Origin: Cottoperca gobio
Taxonomy: Eukaryota; Chordata; Actinopteri; Perciformes; Bovichtidae
DNA length: 64,000 bases
Assembly (NCBI RefSeq): GCF_900634415.1
Contig: NC_041378.1
Span: forward strand, 20,889,701-20,953,700
Reading direction: 5' to 3'
The position numbers and the translations under genes were made by a program. A model generated the notes under the pieces. The model was given only the letters and a program-made list of their open reading frames with translations, made no database searches and was not told the origin of the DNA. Below are positions 1 to 11,951 of the stretch, one piece after another; position 1 is the first letter of the stretch; each line of letters opens with the position of its first letter.

Positions 1-114
1 TCCAGCATGCATTGTGTCCAAGTGGGACATCTGATCATGTGTCTCCCGGTCACAAACATTCAACCTCGATGACAAAAATAATTCCTCTTTGGGGTTTAAG
101 AATGGAGAGTAAGG

Positions 115-304
115 GGTGTCCCGGTAGCTCAACCGGTAGCACAGGCGTCCCATATACAAAGGCTTAGTCCTTGCCCACAGCAGCCACTGGTTCAAGTTCA
201 ACCTGTGGCGTTTGCTGTATGTCATTCCCTCTCTCTCCCCCTTTCACAATCTGTACTTCTCTATCATAAAGGCATGAAAAGCCCAAAAATATAACTTATA
301 AAAA
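115..304 (+). mobile_element. tRNA-derived SINE with target-site duplication
   Basis: A tRNA-like head carries an A-box-like stretch (tagctcaaccggtag, 125-139) and a B-box-like stretch (ggttcaagttc, 189-199). An unrelated body follows, ending in an A-rich tail (about 270-304). Flanking repeats aagaatggag at 98-107 and 305-314 are identical over 10 bp and continue with a 2-bp slip (agtaag against taag), as expected for a target-site duplication. The internal boxes would be the RNA polymerase III promoter. This is a SINE rather than a tRNA gene because there is no intact cloverleaf and the flanks are duplicated. The family name is not known to me. Confidence 0.8.
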
Positions 305-570
305 AAGAATGGAGTAAGATGGAAGGACAAGTGACTCCATCCAGGGTGAGCTGTAACAGTCCTGTACAGTGACAAGTCTTTCATGTAAGGATGGAAACAG
401 GCACTCAGTGTTTTTGTATTCATTTCTTTTTAGAGGTAGATGTAGTAGAATGTAACAAATTGCAGTATAATTTACAGTAACACTGTTATGATTTTTTTTT
501 AATGTAAATTCACCAGTTTTTACAACTGTATGTAAACATTTGCAAAATGGAGTGTAAACACATAGAGGTG

Positions 571-628
571 TGTGTGTGTGTGCGTGTGCGTGTGCGTGTG
601 CGTGTGCGTGCGTGCGTGCGTGTGTGAG

Positions 629-660
<32 letters not shown>

Positions 661-671
661 TGTGTGTGTGA
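571..671. repeat. (GT)n/(GTGC)n microsatellite
   Basis: An interrupted tract of gtgtgtgt and gtgcgtgc units lies about 70 bp beyond the stop codon of the candidate minus-strand exon. Alternating purine-pyrimidine tracts of this kind can adopt Z-DNA. No coding function is likely. Confidence 0.95.
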
Positions 672-740
672 TAAGAGGGTCTCTATGCTCTCTGGGACAA
701 TCCGGAATCACTCCCCCCCTGCTGAGGAGACAGTGATGTC

Positions 741-1012
741 CTAACCAACCAGCTCCATGTTGTCCTCTGTGTCCTGCAGCGCTGGGTGGAGCAGGGAGCT
801 GTTGGTGTCTGCTTCTGGCCCTGGAGTCAGACTGACAGACAGGCGGGCGGTGATGCCGGGCCTCTCAGCGCTACCGGGCCTCTCAGCACTACCGGTTGTG
901 TCTGCGCTCAATTCCCAGCACTCCCTGCAGCAGCTTGTCTCTGTAGCTTCTAGATTTTCTTCTATTAGCCTGACGTGCTGTTCCCCACACTGAGCACAGC
1001 TGCCTTTCTTCA
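741..1012 (-). CDS. possible 3'-terminal coding exon, unknown protein
   Basis: Reading the minus strand, a pyrimidine-rich stretch ends in tgcctgtacag, a plausible splice acceptor, with the exon starting at 1012. An open frame of about 90 codons then runs to a stop at 741-743. It enters in the phase that supplies the last two bases of a codon. The peptide is cysteine-rich at its start (CAQC, then CC-x2-C), has a duplicated SAERPG hexapeptide, and ends in an acidic, serine-rich tail closing with NMELVG. Codon content is more GC-rich and gene-like than the surroundings. The pattern would suit a cytoplasmic C-terminal tail, but I recognise no family. I see no upstream exon within the window, and the next one would lie at higher coordinates. 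It could also be a chance open frame. Confidence 0.4.
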
Positions 1013-1059
1013 CTGTACAGGCAGGAGAAGCGACGACAATGGGCATCCTTCCAAACACT

Positions 1060-3985
1060 GGTCAGCTGAAAACATCTACATCCAGATATCCAGAGGAAGT
1101 CGGATCATCTCAGTTCAGGAGTGGTCAGCACTCATCAGACTTCTTGAACTTCCACTCTGTGGTCTAGACACTGTGTGCTGTTTTGTTAGATGCTGTGAAC
1201 TATTGTAAGCACTGGACACTACCTCCCACACAGATAACTGCTTCTTCTACTAACAGCAAAGCCATCCAATGGATGCTTGACTTTTTTCTGCAAAAGTGGC
1301 TCTTCAATTTTATAAAGGCCCTACTAGAGAAACTCTGATTTGTGTTTGTATCTAACATTTTCGTTGATTATTTAATATTAAAAATATAACATTTTCAATG
1401 TTATATCTTTATCCACGCCGATTGACCAACTCTAGTCAATGAACCAGAACTGAACTTTGTCCTTATAGGCTCTACACGCACCATTGCCTCATGGTTAGCT
1501 TGGAGTGACCATGCCATGCCAAGGGAGTACCTCTGGAGTTAGGACTTCACTTGGTGTTCATACCAAATCCTAAGAGGTAAATTAGATAGTGGAATCTGAT
1601 GTATGTACCTTTTTAAATTTTGATTATCCTCAAAACATTGTTTAATTATAAACAAGATACATTTTATGTGGTGAATTTTAGAGTTGTTGGTTTGTATATT
1701 TGTGAACTTTGAACATTGCCTCTTAGCCAAACAGCTTCCAGTCTTAATGCTAAGCTAGGCTAATCACAACAGGACTCCAGCTCCATCCTTAACACACAGA
1801 TGCTGATACTGATCCTCTCATCTGACTCTTGGAAAGAAAGTGAATAAATGTATTCCTAACAATCTTAAACTATTCCTTTAAAATTGATTCAAGCTCCCCC
1901 TTTAAGAACTCAGACGGCAGGTAAACCAAATCCTCCCTCGTCTCTAGATATCTGTATGCGAATCTGTATCAGTCAGCAAACTAACACCTGATCATCCTGC
2001 GGAACAGCACCCGTCTCTTTCCCAAGATCCAACAGGAGATAGATAAACATGCTGGGTACTTTTCTTTTGTTCACACAGATGAAAGAGTAATAAAAAGACC
2101 AGATTTTCAGCAAAGTATGCACACACATACACACCCACCAGGATAAACAACACATTCATGCCTTCAAGACTGAAGCAGGGACAGCCCGTCCACACAGGAA
2201 AACCTTGTCTTCTCATTTCATAGCTGGACTAGCAGAGGGCCTGGGGGGAGTAGAGGGAGGAAGGTGCCAGGCAGAGGTTAAAGCTGAGTAATGTGTAAGT
2301 GATGAGACTCTGAGTCATGAAAACACTGCAGGAATTGGTGAGCTATCACGCCATTCACCTCCTGGTTCGTCAGCTCAGCCTCTGATCATTTCCTCTTTGT
2401 TGACTACAAATGCAGCAACCTTGGCCCATCCTTGCTGTGCAGCGTCAATTAAAGACTCAGCCATAGATATTTTATGTGTACACCTTTTGAAAACCGCATC
2501 AAGAGCCAGGGAGCGTCTATCTGCCATGCTCAACTGTAAGTGACACTGACGCTGATAGGATGTAAGCGGGGGTCTGACAGCCTGTGTGAACATCCTGGGG
2601 ATTGGTGAAGATGGGCGGAAGGGGAATCAGCGGTGGCTTAAGGTGTAGGGCAGTCCTCAGCACGAGGTCGACATATGCATTGAGCTAATTAGCCACGCAG
2701 CGCTTATGCAAAAACATTTTAACTGTTTCCAGCCATCCAGCACCTTGTGATTCCTTCTGACAGGCCCTCTGCTTTGCTTTGCATAAAGACGCCAGTGTGG
2801 CTGTTTAAAATGTCATCCGGCAGAGGACTACCGTATCACTGCCCGGGATCATTTCTCCATCAGGCTGTTGGCAAGTAGTATAGCTCAGCAGGACCTAGCT
2901 ATCATCTGGGCTTCATTAACCCTTACTCAGACTGATCAGATGGTGCAATACTTTTCTCTTGGGAGGCTGTTCAAATCAATATCAAGATTTCACTGAAGCA
3001 TGTAATGTTAATGAAAGTGTGTGTCACACTTCTATCTGATAAAAGCTTTGCTGATTGTCTGTTCACAATAACCTTGAGCTTCAGTCGTTACATTTTCCAA
3101 CAAAAAATGCAATTTGAGACGTCACACTGAACTGGGAAATTGTGAGGAGCATTTCAATGTCAATACTTGACAGATTAATTGATAATGATAGTGTTCTTTA
3201 GTTGCAGCTCTTGTATGATGATACCAACTCTCTTCTAGTCTGTACCAAAGGGGAAAAGGCCATTATATCCCAGACATTCCATTTCTTTACAACTTGGGAC
3301 TAATTTTGGTACTTTTGTCGATCATTCCTATTAGCGATAAAAGCATTATACTTAACAAAGTTAATTGCATATATCTTGGAATGCAGCAAGACTGCTAACA
3401 AGAAGTGCAACGGGCAAGAGACACAAGCAGTCAGACCTTCAGACAGAATTTTACAAAACCCAGGTTAATCAAACTTTATCTGGAGAGAACAAAGGAGAGC
3501 AGTCAGTATTACTTTTACTGTTGTAAACGTTAAACATAGTTTACAGAGCAATTTCCTGGTTCAGATTTACCGTCATACATGTAACATAGCGTTATTTCTG
3601 ACAGGGAGCTGAAGTCACGCTTTAGCAAAGATACATTTTCACTTTGCATCATTGTGCAAATTTGATTCCTGCACCGTTTGTGCTGGCAATGTTGATTCTC
3701 CCAAAATAGCCAATATTTAGACTGTACAGACATTAGCTGTAAGCTAGCTAGCAACATAAGCACTGACCGTGTGTATGGGAGTTTACATGTGTCTGTTTGC
3801 TTTCAGCTCTTTCCCTTCATCTCTGCATATTTATGAAGTAAATTCATAAAGTCCCTAAATGACCATGAATTATTAGCCTAAACAGAACATTTTCGAGCAG
3901 GGAAATTCATCTTTCCATTGATGCTGTATACAATTACTCCGCCTTTGAAATTCGCACCACATTTTGTCTGAACACACACTTATGC
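1060..3985. other. non-coding stretch, no gene seen
   Basis: Mostly AT-leaning unique-looking DNA containing one dispersed repeat (1732-1858, listed separately). A 72-codon minus-strand frame at 2375-2593 has no recognisable domain or splice context. I see no other feature. Confidence 0.5.
1732..1858 (+). repeat. dispersed teleost repeat, copy 1 (family B)
   Basis: Contains cttaatgctaagctaggcta followed by a block on tctcatctgactctt and aaagaaagtgaataa, ending near attcctttaaa. The core recurs at 5835-5930 and 46895-46985 in the same orientation. It resembles a very common fish MITE-like repeat whose end reads as an attcctttaa terminus. The class is not certain. Confidence 0.6.
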
Positions 3986-4100
3986 CACTTTTCCACCCCA
4001 AGGTACGGATTTACTCGCCTCACCTTACAGACTTCACAGTTTTCCACTGCGGATAGCACCCTTCAGTGTAAGCGGGCTCCAGAGCCTTCGCCATCAAACC
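3985..4100. repeat. possible MITE fragment
   Basis: The phrases cacttttccacccca, actcgcctcacctta and ttttccactgcgg resemble a teleost MITE with repeated 'tttccactgca' and 'actcgcctcgac' motifs. A related reverse-orientation fragment may lie near 49165-49215 (tgcagtggaaaac, gagtagagcc). Resemblance is from memory only. Confidence 0.35.
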
Positions 4101-5380
4101 TAATCATTTCACCATTTGCTATAAACGATTATCAATTCCTTGTTGAACGTCACCATGACTGAATTACCATGGTTGTTCCGAAACAGTTGTTTTCTTGGGC
4201 AATGTGCCCACTTTAGGTTTACCTACAAATAGGCAGTTTAGATGATCTGGCTTGACTGGGTACAATTTGTCTGATCAGAAGAGGTTTCTTCCCCTGTCAG
4301 ACTTTGTTGTACTATAGCAATGTCACTGTGATAATTGATCCCACCTGTAATAATTATGAATATGATGTGAGGATCTAACTCAATATCAGCATCTGTTCAG
4401 ATTAACTTGTTTTCATTGTGTTATGCTTGTAATTAACTTCTGGCTATCAGGTGTCAATATACCAAGACAATCTTGAGGTTAACAGTTGTTTTCTGTGTTT
4501 GATATAGATTTTTCTCAAGAAGTGCTGACTAAACCAATAAAACCGTTTGTCAAAATAAATATTCTGCTGCTAAGCTCTGTTCCAAGGATACTGATCATAT
4601 TTATCTCCCAGGCAGGTGTCATGTTCATATTCAATATCCAGTGTCTGCATGATAGGAACACTACATCGAGACTGCAGTTAATAATTTTGATACTGAACAT
4701 TGGCTACATGAGTTTCCACACCAGAACTATTCCATCTCTATCATCTCTGTCAAGTCACATCATTGTCTCGTGTCAGTCCCAGATTGTCTGTGCTGATCAC
4801 CGCTCCTTTGAAATGCATTTAAATTAAGCTGACACTGATCCAGAGAGACGTACGGGGAAGCGAACAGGAAACAGTGCAGCGTCTTGCTCAAGGACACAGT
4901 GACAGTACACACAGCTGTTAATATAAATATTGTCAGTTGCAGGAATCAAGAATATAGATTTCTATAAGAAAGTGACACTACTAATTTAATTATTACCTCA
5001 AACATTTTCCTGATGAGTTTATGTTCTCAATCGCTAGTTTCAAGTCTTCTTCAATACAGCATGATTTTCATTTAGTAAATTATAGTTGCATTTAAAGTCG
5101 ATAAAGCAGCATATTATTAATGGTGTAGCTACCTTGTGATTGACAACTTGCTAGCACGGCGACCTGTCAATCAGGATACAGGCATAGCAATGTGTATGCA
5201 TGTGTGTATGCAGCACACTTTTCCAAAACATCCCAATTAATATCACAGTTAACCTGAACTATGGGTGCACCTTGCTAAACACGCTAGCTAGTATTAGAAT
5301 TAGCTGGTGATTTAACGTTTGCTATGCTAACGACAACTGGCCCCGCTGGGCCTAGCTCCAAATGTGGTCATTTTAGGTTC
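4101..5380. other. non-coding stretch, nothing recognised
   Basis: AT-rich DNA. A 113-codon frame at 4486-4827 has no domain, no splice context and AT-rich composition, so I treat it as chance. Confidence 0.5.
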
Positions 5381-5481
5381 CAAAAACCCAAGATGGCAAC
5401 GACCAAAATGCCCAAGTTGAGGCTTCAAAACCAATGGGTGACGTCACGGTGGTCACGTACACTTCTTATATACAGTCTATG
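5381..5481 (+). repeat. dispersed teleost repeat, fragment (family A)
   Basis: Contains aagatggcaacga, gtgacgtcacggtg and an end reading tatatacagtctatgg. The same module, diverged, is at 39226-39352 and in a longer copy at 51655-52074. The shared terminal tatacagtctatg motif suggests one non-autonomous family. Its class is not established here. Confidence 0.6.
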
Positions 5482-5834
5482 GTATTAGTACTAGGTCAGT
5501 CTGGTATGATACCTGACTGCTAGGAATGCCTTGCAGGGCAATGCTGGGTCCAATTACCTTGCAACTATTCTATTTTTGAGTGGTGGGTCTAACTGCTGGT
5601 AAAGAAAGCCATATCATTTTCACACAATGACAACATTTCATCAGCGTGACCCATTAAAGTGTAATATGAGAACAAACTTTACCCGACTCCTTAATTACCA
5701 CATCTTTGAATGTTTATTTATCAATTTGTGATTAATTATAGTAACAATCCTCCTCGCTGACCTGGTGTGTCTGATCCACTGTGGATGAGCTATGGTCATA
5801 AGTTCTGTTTGTAGTTTTGGTGCTCGTAAAATAT

Positions 5835-5930
5835 GGTTGTTAGTTGTTTCCCCCTAATCCTGTCTTAATGCTAAGCTAGGCTAATCACATCCTGACTCCA
5901 GAGATATGAGAGGGGTATTGGTGTAGGGGT
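5835..5930 (+). repeat. dispersed teleost repeat, copy 2 (family B)
   Basis: Shares the block cttaatgctaagctaggcta plus atcac and gactccag with copy 1 at 1732-1858. It is preceded by gttgtttccccctaatcc, which corresponds to the usual left part of this family. Confidence 0.6.
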
Positions 5931-5977
5931 AATGTCTCACCTACTATAGGAGTGTTCTTTTCAAAATGCACCATAAT

Positions 5978-6088
5978 AAATCAAATCACATTTATTTATA
6001 TAGCCCAATATCACAAATGACACATTTGTCTCAGTGGGTTTTACAGACTGTACAGCATACGACACCCTCTGTCCTTAGACCCTCGTAA
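5978..6088. repeat. LINE/SINE-type dispersed repeat fragment
   Basis: The stretch tttatttatatagcccaata, followed by actgtacagcatacgac and ctctgtccttagaccctc, is a familiar teleost interspersed sequence. Its start resembles the tatagcgc-type 3' ends of L2-like elements. Only a fragment is present. Confidence 0.5.
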
Positions 6089-6233
6089 TAAAGCGTATTA
6101 GTGATTGGATGTTACCGAGTAGGTTCTGATGAGGATCCTGTGATCAGCATCTTTTTCACAAAGATTTTCCTCTCCCCCCTGGGAAAACTGGCTGTGAGTT
6201 TTCCACACAGTGTGGAGCACATCTGAATGAGGA

Positions 6234-6236
<3 letters not shown>

Positions 6237-6301
<65 letters not shown>
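6237..6301. repeat. (TG)n microsatellite
   Basis: About 32 uninterrupted TG units. Confidence 0.97.
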
Positions 6302-6304
<3 letters not shown>

Positions 6305-6532
6305 CTCCCAGTTCCTTCTCTGCATCAGTGAGTAGAAAATGTATCACGGAGTGGCAATCGAATGAATAAATTGTCATAAATACACCACAGGTGAAATTAT
6401 GGGCAAAAAACCCCAAGGGACAGAAACAGCTTTGTGTTGCCAGAGGAAGCAGTGTATCTGTCCATGAAGCTCTTAGAGGTGTCTCTGAAAGATGAGGTGA
6501 AGTGTAAAGGTAGTCCAAAAAAGACTCTACAG

Positions 6533-6948
6533 CAGGTGTGTCAAACATACGGCCAAAACCGGCCCGCGGGATGACTTTGCAAAGTTTAAAAATAGTTGTT
6601 TTGATCATAAAGTAAAATACTTTATTGTTCAGTTCCATATATGTGACAAAATATGTTGTGCCTTTGTAGATACACTATGATCTATAAGTTGTAATGCACA
6701 TGTGTAAATGATAAACTGAGGCATAATATTGTTGAAATTTCTTAAGAATTTTCAGGTTGTTCATAATGTTTTATAAAAAGATAGTTCATTACATTTGACA
6801 TTTTTCAGAATGTACTTTTTTTGCACTAAAACAAAGGGAAACATTTGTAGTTGTCGTTATTTATAGGTTATTATGCTCTGATTGTACTGGTCCGGCCCAC
6901 CTGAGATCAAATTGGGCTGCATGAGCTAAAATGAGTTTGACAGCCCTG
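6533..6948. mobile_element. hAT-type MITE with perfect 8-bp TSD, copy 1
   Basis: A 416-bp non-autonomous element. The left end reads caggtgtgtcaaac and the right end gtttgacagccctg, which are imperfect inverted repeats. The direct repeat ctctacag occurs exactly at 6525-6532 and 6949-6956. An 8-bp duplication and terminal CAG/CTG bases are the signature of hAT transposition. The interior holds no transposase frame. Internal blocks such as ccggcccgcgggatgacttt and tactggtccggcccac recur in the copy at 36804-37238. Relative to that copy it lacks a short GC-rich piece near its left end. Confidence 0.85.
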
Positions 6949-7755
6949 CTCTACAGGATCCCACTTCAGTGCTGTAAGAGTGGAGAAAGCAACAATGAGC
7001 TGCCTATCATCTGCTCAGGGAGCCAGTCAACTGTGGCCAGTCAGGGCAAGGAGCTCTGCTTTGCATGTCCAATTCACGGTGTCTCCCTCCACAGCCTCAG
7101 CCTGGCATCATTGAAGTATGAACTAACATGTCCAAAGAGAATAGATATGAAGAGAAGTCAGATTGCATCATGAAGAACATTGTGTGAGGTTTAATAAATA
7201 TTTTTCAGATGAGGTCAATGGATCAAATGATTGTGTCATGTGAAATGTGTCGCTCATAGTGACAACACACAAAGAATGTTGAACTCTGCACTTTCCCACT
7301 GTACACTACATGCCCAGCACCAACCATCAGTTGACAAATTAGAAAGCAGCAAAAACAATCAAACAGTTAGCAAGCTGAAATTCTCTCTGTTAGATCAAAC
7401 AGGACTTTAAATAATTAATTTTAAGCTACACTGTTTTGTTTTTGACCACTGATTGCACTATGGATAATTGCTTCTCTGAGTACACAGGCACGAGGATGAA
7501 CATGAACATGTACACGAGCGTGCAGCGATACACTTTCCCAACGCCAGTTTCAGGCGATTGATTCAGAGTTAGTGGCAGCAACACACTATTAAACATAACA
7601 ATGTGTAAACAAAGAGCAGGAAGGAGGAAACTAATAAGTAACATATATGGATGTAAACAAAGTAGGTTTAAAATACTTTCAAATATTTTTTTTGCAAAGG
7701 TTTCAAGAGAAAGGAAATGCACTCCACACCTTTGTTTCAAGAATACACACAACAC

Positions 7756-9075
7756 CAGTGGCGGGCCGTGCATTTCACACCTAGGCCTTCAGTGATGTCA
7801 TACACAGTCCTAAAAGGCGCTTTTAAGGGATTAGTCTACAAAGTTTTATTAACTCCACTAAAAGTATGTGAGCTTTAACAAGTGTGTTCACTAAACAGCA
7901 CATTGTCGCACCTAAAGCAGTTTCATTTAAGAAACGTGATGATAAAGAATAAAGACACATAAACTATTCACTGAAAATAAAAGAAAACAAACAAATAATT
8001 AGCATTTGTTCATGAGGATATATTTGCGACAGTGGTGAAAGTGTATTCCTAGCCTTGAATGTCCACTTTGATAAAGGTTAAACCAAAACAATTCAACAAG
8101 TCTCCTTGAGTACTTTTGCTGCACAGCTGAGCCAGCGCGCCACACACATCTCTACATCTCTTGCAGAAGCATCAAACATTTTATATATTTGTCAAAAAAC
8201 AAAATGCTTGTTACTCACCAAAACAACTGATTATTTGAACACAAAATCCATCCTCCTTTCTTTCCTCAAGAAGACTTCAATGACTGTTGTACAGTTTATC
8301 TGTGCGTTTCAGTTCCACCAATAAGTCCTTTTCTATAGACATGGAGGCTAATGCTGAAAGCCGAGTCTGTCCAGTAGCATTTCTGTCATAAGTTTTAATT
8401 CGCTTTAAGGCCGAGAATGACCGCTCGGCAGAAGCAGTGGACACAGGGATAGACTCGCTAGCGTCGGAGTTGACCTTTCTCTTCTCACGATGTCTAGCTT
8501 TTCTTGAAAAGTTTGTCTCGAAAATGGCGTTGTAATGATATCTGCGACCAAATCGATCTCTTCCCCCTCCTTCAGCCATTGTGGGTTGAAAAAACAGCTT
8601 GTAGAAATTAGCTCGTTCAAGTTTGCTAGCTCTGCATAGCTCTGCCTCTCAATAGTGCGTGTCCAATCAAAAGACATGGACGTGCTGACGTTATCGTACG
8701 CCTGCTAGCTGGCCCCGGCGTCCCCAACTCGACATTTGATTGGCTAAAGCCACAGTTTTGTCTCCGTTCACTTTAAGCGACAGGCGCCCGCACTGTTGAT
8801 TCTGAAGGCCTAAGGGCAGATTTCGTGGACCCTGGCAACACATTGTGGCTGAAATATGATTGGATAAAAACTCTAACATAAAGGCCAGCCCTCCAAATCT
8901 CAATCTGAGGCTGGAAGCAGCGCAACCAAGAGGAAAGCTATGAAATGAAGAGAAAAGACTATGGGGAATATTTTAATACATATTTGTGTAAAAAAATATT
9001 TCAAAATTACATTTATATTCTGATGATGTTTAGGCCAGCAGAGAAGGCCTTGCTGGCCCTGATGGCCCGCCACTG
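7756..9075 (-). mobile_element. internally deleted hAT transposon with perfect 8-bp TSD
   Basis: A 1320-bp element bounded by a 12-bp perfect inverted repeat, cagtggcgggcc at 7756-7767 and its complement ending at 9075. It is flanked by the exact 8-bp direct repeat cacaacac (7748-7755 and 9076-9083). The minus strand carries two pieces of transposase (listed separately). The intact TSD and ends suggest a fairly recent insertion. It is non-autonomous because most of the transposase is missing, so mobility would depend on a full-length relative elsewhere in the genome. Confidence 0.85.
8277..8677 (-). pseudogene. hAT transposase remnant: N-terminal piece joined to C-terminal dimerisation domain
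   Basis: Two overlapping minus-strand frames. The upstream frame (from 8677) has FFNPQWLKEGEEIDLVAD and TPFSRQTFQEKLDIVRR. This resembles the region just before the TTF-type zinc finger of fish ZMYM1-like hAT transposases. The downstream frame (8579-8277) holds STASAERSFSALKRIKTY and LSALASMSIEKDLL at about residues 47-87. That is the conserved hAT C-terminal dimerisation motif. The zinc finger and the whole RNase-H-like catalytic core are absent, and the two pieces lie in different frames around 8445-8465. No active transposase can be made. The assignment of the C-terminal motif is firm. The ZMYM1-like assignment of the N-terminal piece is from memory. Confidence 0.75.
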
Positions 9076-9083
9076 CACAACAC

Positions 9084-10580
9084 TGAATATAAACCTAAAT
9101 CGATCTGTTCACAAGATAAGTCTACAGAATACCTTTAAGTTTATTAGGTTGCCAGAAATACAACTCCAAAATATTGCCAAAGTTGTTACCCGAATTAGCA
9201 TTACGTTGTAAAAAATCATTGGTTGGTCCTAATCCTTCGTTTTCTCTCAAGAAGAATGCTGCTTCTTTGTTTCCATGTCTTCTACAAGGATCATCATCTG
9301 GTGAGGACATCTGGGACATGCAACTTTAGCTTCAGTCTGTTAGCACAGCCAACCAGTGCTTCACATTTCTGGATTCTCCTTTTAAAACAAGTGAGGCAAG
9401 GACAGTGTTTGTAACCATATTGCATAGTTAAAGTTAGCTAGCTAGCTACAGCTGATAAAATGATACAAACAGCTGTCATTCAAGCTTAAACATCAAAATC
9501 ACTTTAGAGTTAGCTGATCACTTGTCAATCAAACAGTGTTTCTTGTAGGTGACATCCGTTCCCAAGATGTTAGGATGGCACAGATGGAATAAGTGTTGTT
9601 GTACATTACACTGAATCCTTTAAAAGGAGGGATGGAGTCATGGTGTCTACATCTGCATATCATCTTCCAAATCATCATTTTGTTTTGGATTATTCATTTA
9701 AAAATGTAAACCTGACATATTCTGTGTTCAAGATACGCTGGAGTATACAGTTTACTGCATGCTTCAAATACCGATTATTTATGAATAATACATCTAAATA
9801 TAGATACACATATGCTTTTCTTTTCTTTGAATGCCACTCAGAACAGCTTGAAATACTTTTTCATCCTGGATGTTTGTGCAACTGCCAAGAGAGAAGACTT
9901 ACTCACTGTCTGCACTTGGTCTGCCTGACCCTGAGACAGTTTCATGTCTTCTACTTCTACTTAGTATAAATCCATGAGTGCAGTATATTCTCTGGTCCAT
10001 AGATTGGTTTAGAGACCTTAGCATACAAGAGCTCATTTAGACATGAGGTCTAGGTCCCCTCTTAATTAGAATTTCTTACGAGAAAGCATTTGTCTAGGTG
10101 ACAATAAGAGGAAGAATTCATCTAAAGAAATCTGGCTTAATCTTCAGACGATAATGCTCCTTTAAAAAAGACATAAGAGCTGTGCTGGTGTCACATTTAA
10201 AGATCTTAAGAGGTTCACAAATGTGAACTGGCTGAAGCTTCACGCACTCCCATTTTATTTGGTGTAAGTAACCTTTGTAGCATTCTTGTTGCCCCTAAAT
10301 AAACACTCAACATAAGATTATAATGCAGGGGTTGGAGGGGAATCCATTAAAATGCTTCAGATCCCACACAGCCAGACAGTGGAAGCCTTATTGAAGGCAA
10401 AAGAGGTCTGGAGCTCAGCTCTGTTATTAATGGGCTCAGTCTGTCTCGGACACATTTGCCATTTCTGTAATGTCACAGAGCAGTGAAGGAGGACACTAAA
10501 AAAACAGAGACTTGAAGCTCAACTTATTACAATTAATAATTCATATGACTGCATTAACTAAGTAAAATCTACAATTTCAC
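9084..10580. other. non-coding stretch, nothing recognised
   Basis: Unique-looking AT-rich DNA. Open frames at 9640-9969 and elsewhere are short and lack domain or splice context. Confidence 0.5.
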
Positions 10581-10591
10581 ATGGCAGGCAT

Positions 10592-10592
<1 letters not shown>

Positions 10593-10647
<55 letters not shown>

Positions 10648-10710
10648 TGTGTGTGTGTTTGTGTGTGCGCGTGCGTGTGTGTGTGTGTGCGTGCGTGCGT
10701 GTGTGTCCGA
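10593..10710. repeat. (GA)n-(GT)n compound microsatellite
   Basis: A GA tract (about 10593-10641) changes directly into a GT tract with some GC interruptions (to about 10706). The apparent open frames across it are low-complexity artefacts. Confidence 0.95.
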
Positions 10711-11626
10711 GTGTAGAGATCCGAAAAGCCTTGTTACAAGCCAATGATGACTGCAGCAAGTCCACGAGCCATGAGCAATAGATGGGATGTGTTGATGTTG
10801 AATAATGATGTTCCTCTTCTCTGTGTCGTATAAACGCAGCACTCAGTACACAGAACATGTTTAAAATACATAAAGGATGCTTTTAATGTCCAAAGTATCA
10901 CTTCAAATAAACAACTAGAAGACAATGACAGATGTCTCCCACAGATCAGAGCACATCATCCCTCTTTGTGCTGAATACTACAATCTCATCTATCAAGTGA
11001 TAGAGATAGTATTTGTTCAGACTGTGAAGTAGATCACAAAGCAAACTAAAACTGTAATGTACTGTATATTTATTCATGAAAATCCCATGTATTGCTGTTT
11101 TTAAGGAAGCACATTAAAAGCACAGTTGTGGAGTCACTGCTGCTTTCAGCTTCACCCTTTCAAGAACAGCTAAGATTGCTAAACTCAACTTTATTACTAA
11201 AAATTCTTAAATATAAGATCACCTCCAGATACAAATGGAATAATCTTTACATAATAATAATTTGTGAGATTAAATTTCCCACAAAAGAAGTTACTTAAAA
11301 TCTTAAAGTGACATCTCCTTCTTCGCTCTCACATCTATAAACACAAATATTTCAAAACGTTAACTACACTTAAGTCCATTCTCAGTGTATGTGCACTGGA
11401 TGCTTTAAATGTCTACATCCCACTCATGCAAGTTGCTCATTGGACCACGATTGGCTTCCGAAGTTGTGATGTCACAAAGTCCTGCCAGTAAACCTTTAAA
11501 CGGAGACTCTCTGAGACACTTTGGCCCTTCAACAGAACAGTGTCAGACTGCACGGCGAAGCTCAAACCTTTTAATGCACTCTGTAAATCAGATCACTTCT
11601 TTTTTGTAATTTTCATAAGCGCTGTG

Positions 11627-11951
11627 CCATCCGTGAGAGACTCGGAGTAGGGCTGCTGCTCCTTTAGGTTGAAAGGAGCCAGTTGAGGTGGTTCGGGCAT
11701 CTAGTAAGGATGCCACCTGGGCGCCTCCCTAGGGAGGTGTTCTAGGCACGTCCAGCTGGAAGGAGACCCCGGGGAAGACCCAGGACTCGGTGGAGAGATT
11801 ATATCTCCTCACTGGCCTGGGAACGCCTCGGGATCCCCCAGTCGGAGCTGGAGGATGTGGCCCGGAGAAGGGAAGTTTTGGGTTCCCTACTGTAGCTGCT
11901 GACCCCGCGACCCGACCCCGGATAAGCGGTAGACGATGGATAGATGGATGG
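11627..11951 (+). mobile_element. 5'-truncated Rex3/RTE-like LINE 3' end with 12-bp TSD
   Basis: The 3' portion of a fish LINE. In shifting frames it encodes the end of ORF2, where related elements read RWFGHLVRMPPGRLP and RWRDYISxLAWERLGIPQ. It closes with tggatagatggatgg, the short GATG-type tail typical of the Rex3 group. The 12-bp sequence ataagcgctgtg is present exactly at 11615-11626 and 11952-11963, which marks target-primed insertion of a 5'-truncated copy. Stops and frameshifts are present. It belongs to the same broad family as the minus-strand relic at 42785-43990. The family name is from memory; LINE origin is secure. Confidence 0.85.

Noticed and set aside
121..205. Possible tRNA gene
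   Set aside because: A- and B-box-like sequences are present, but the fold is not intact, a non-tRNA body and A-rich tail follow, and a target-site duplication surrounds it. It is a SINE.
2375..2593. A 72-codon minus-strand frame with MADRRSLALDAVFKRC
   Set aside because: It looks protein-like over about 50 residues, but there is no known domain, no splice site that I trust and no neighbouring exon.
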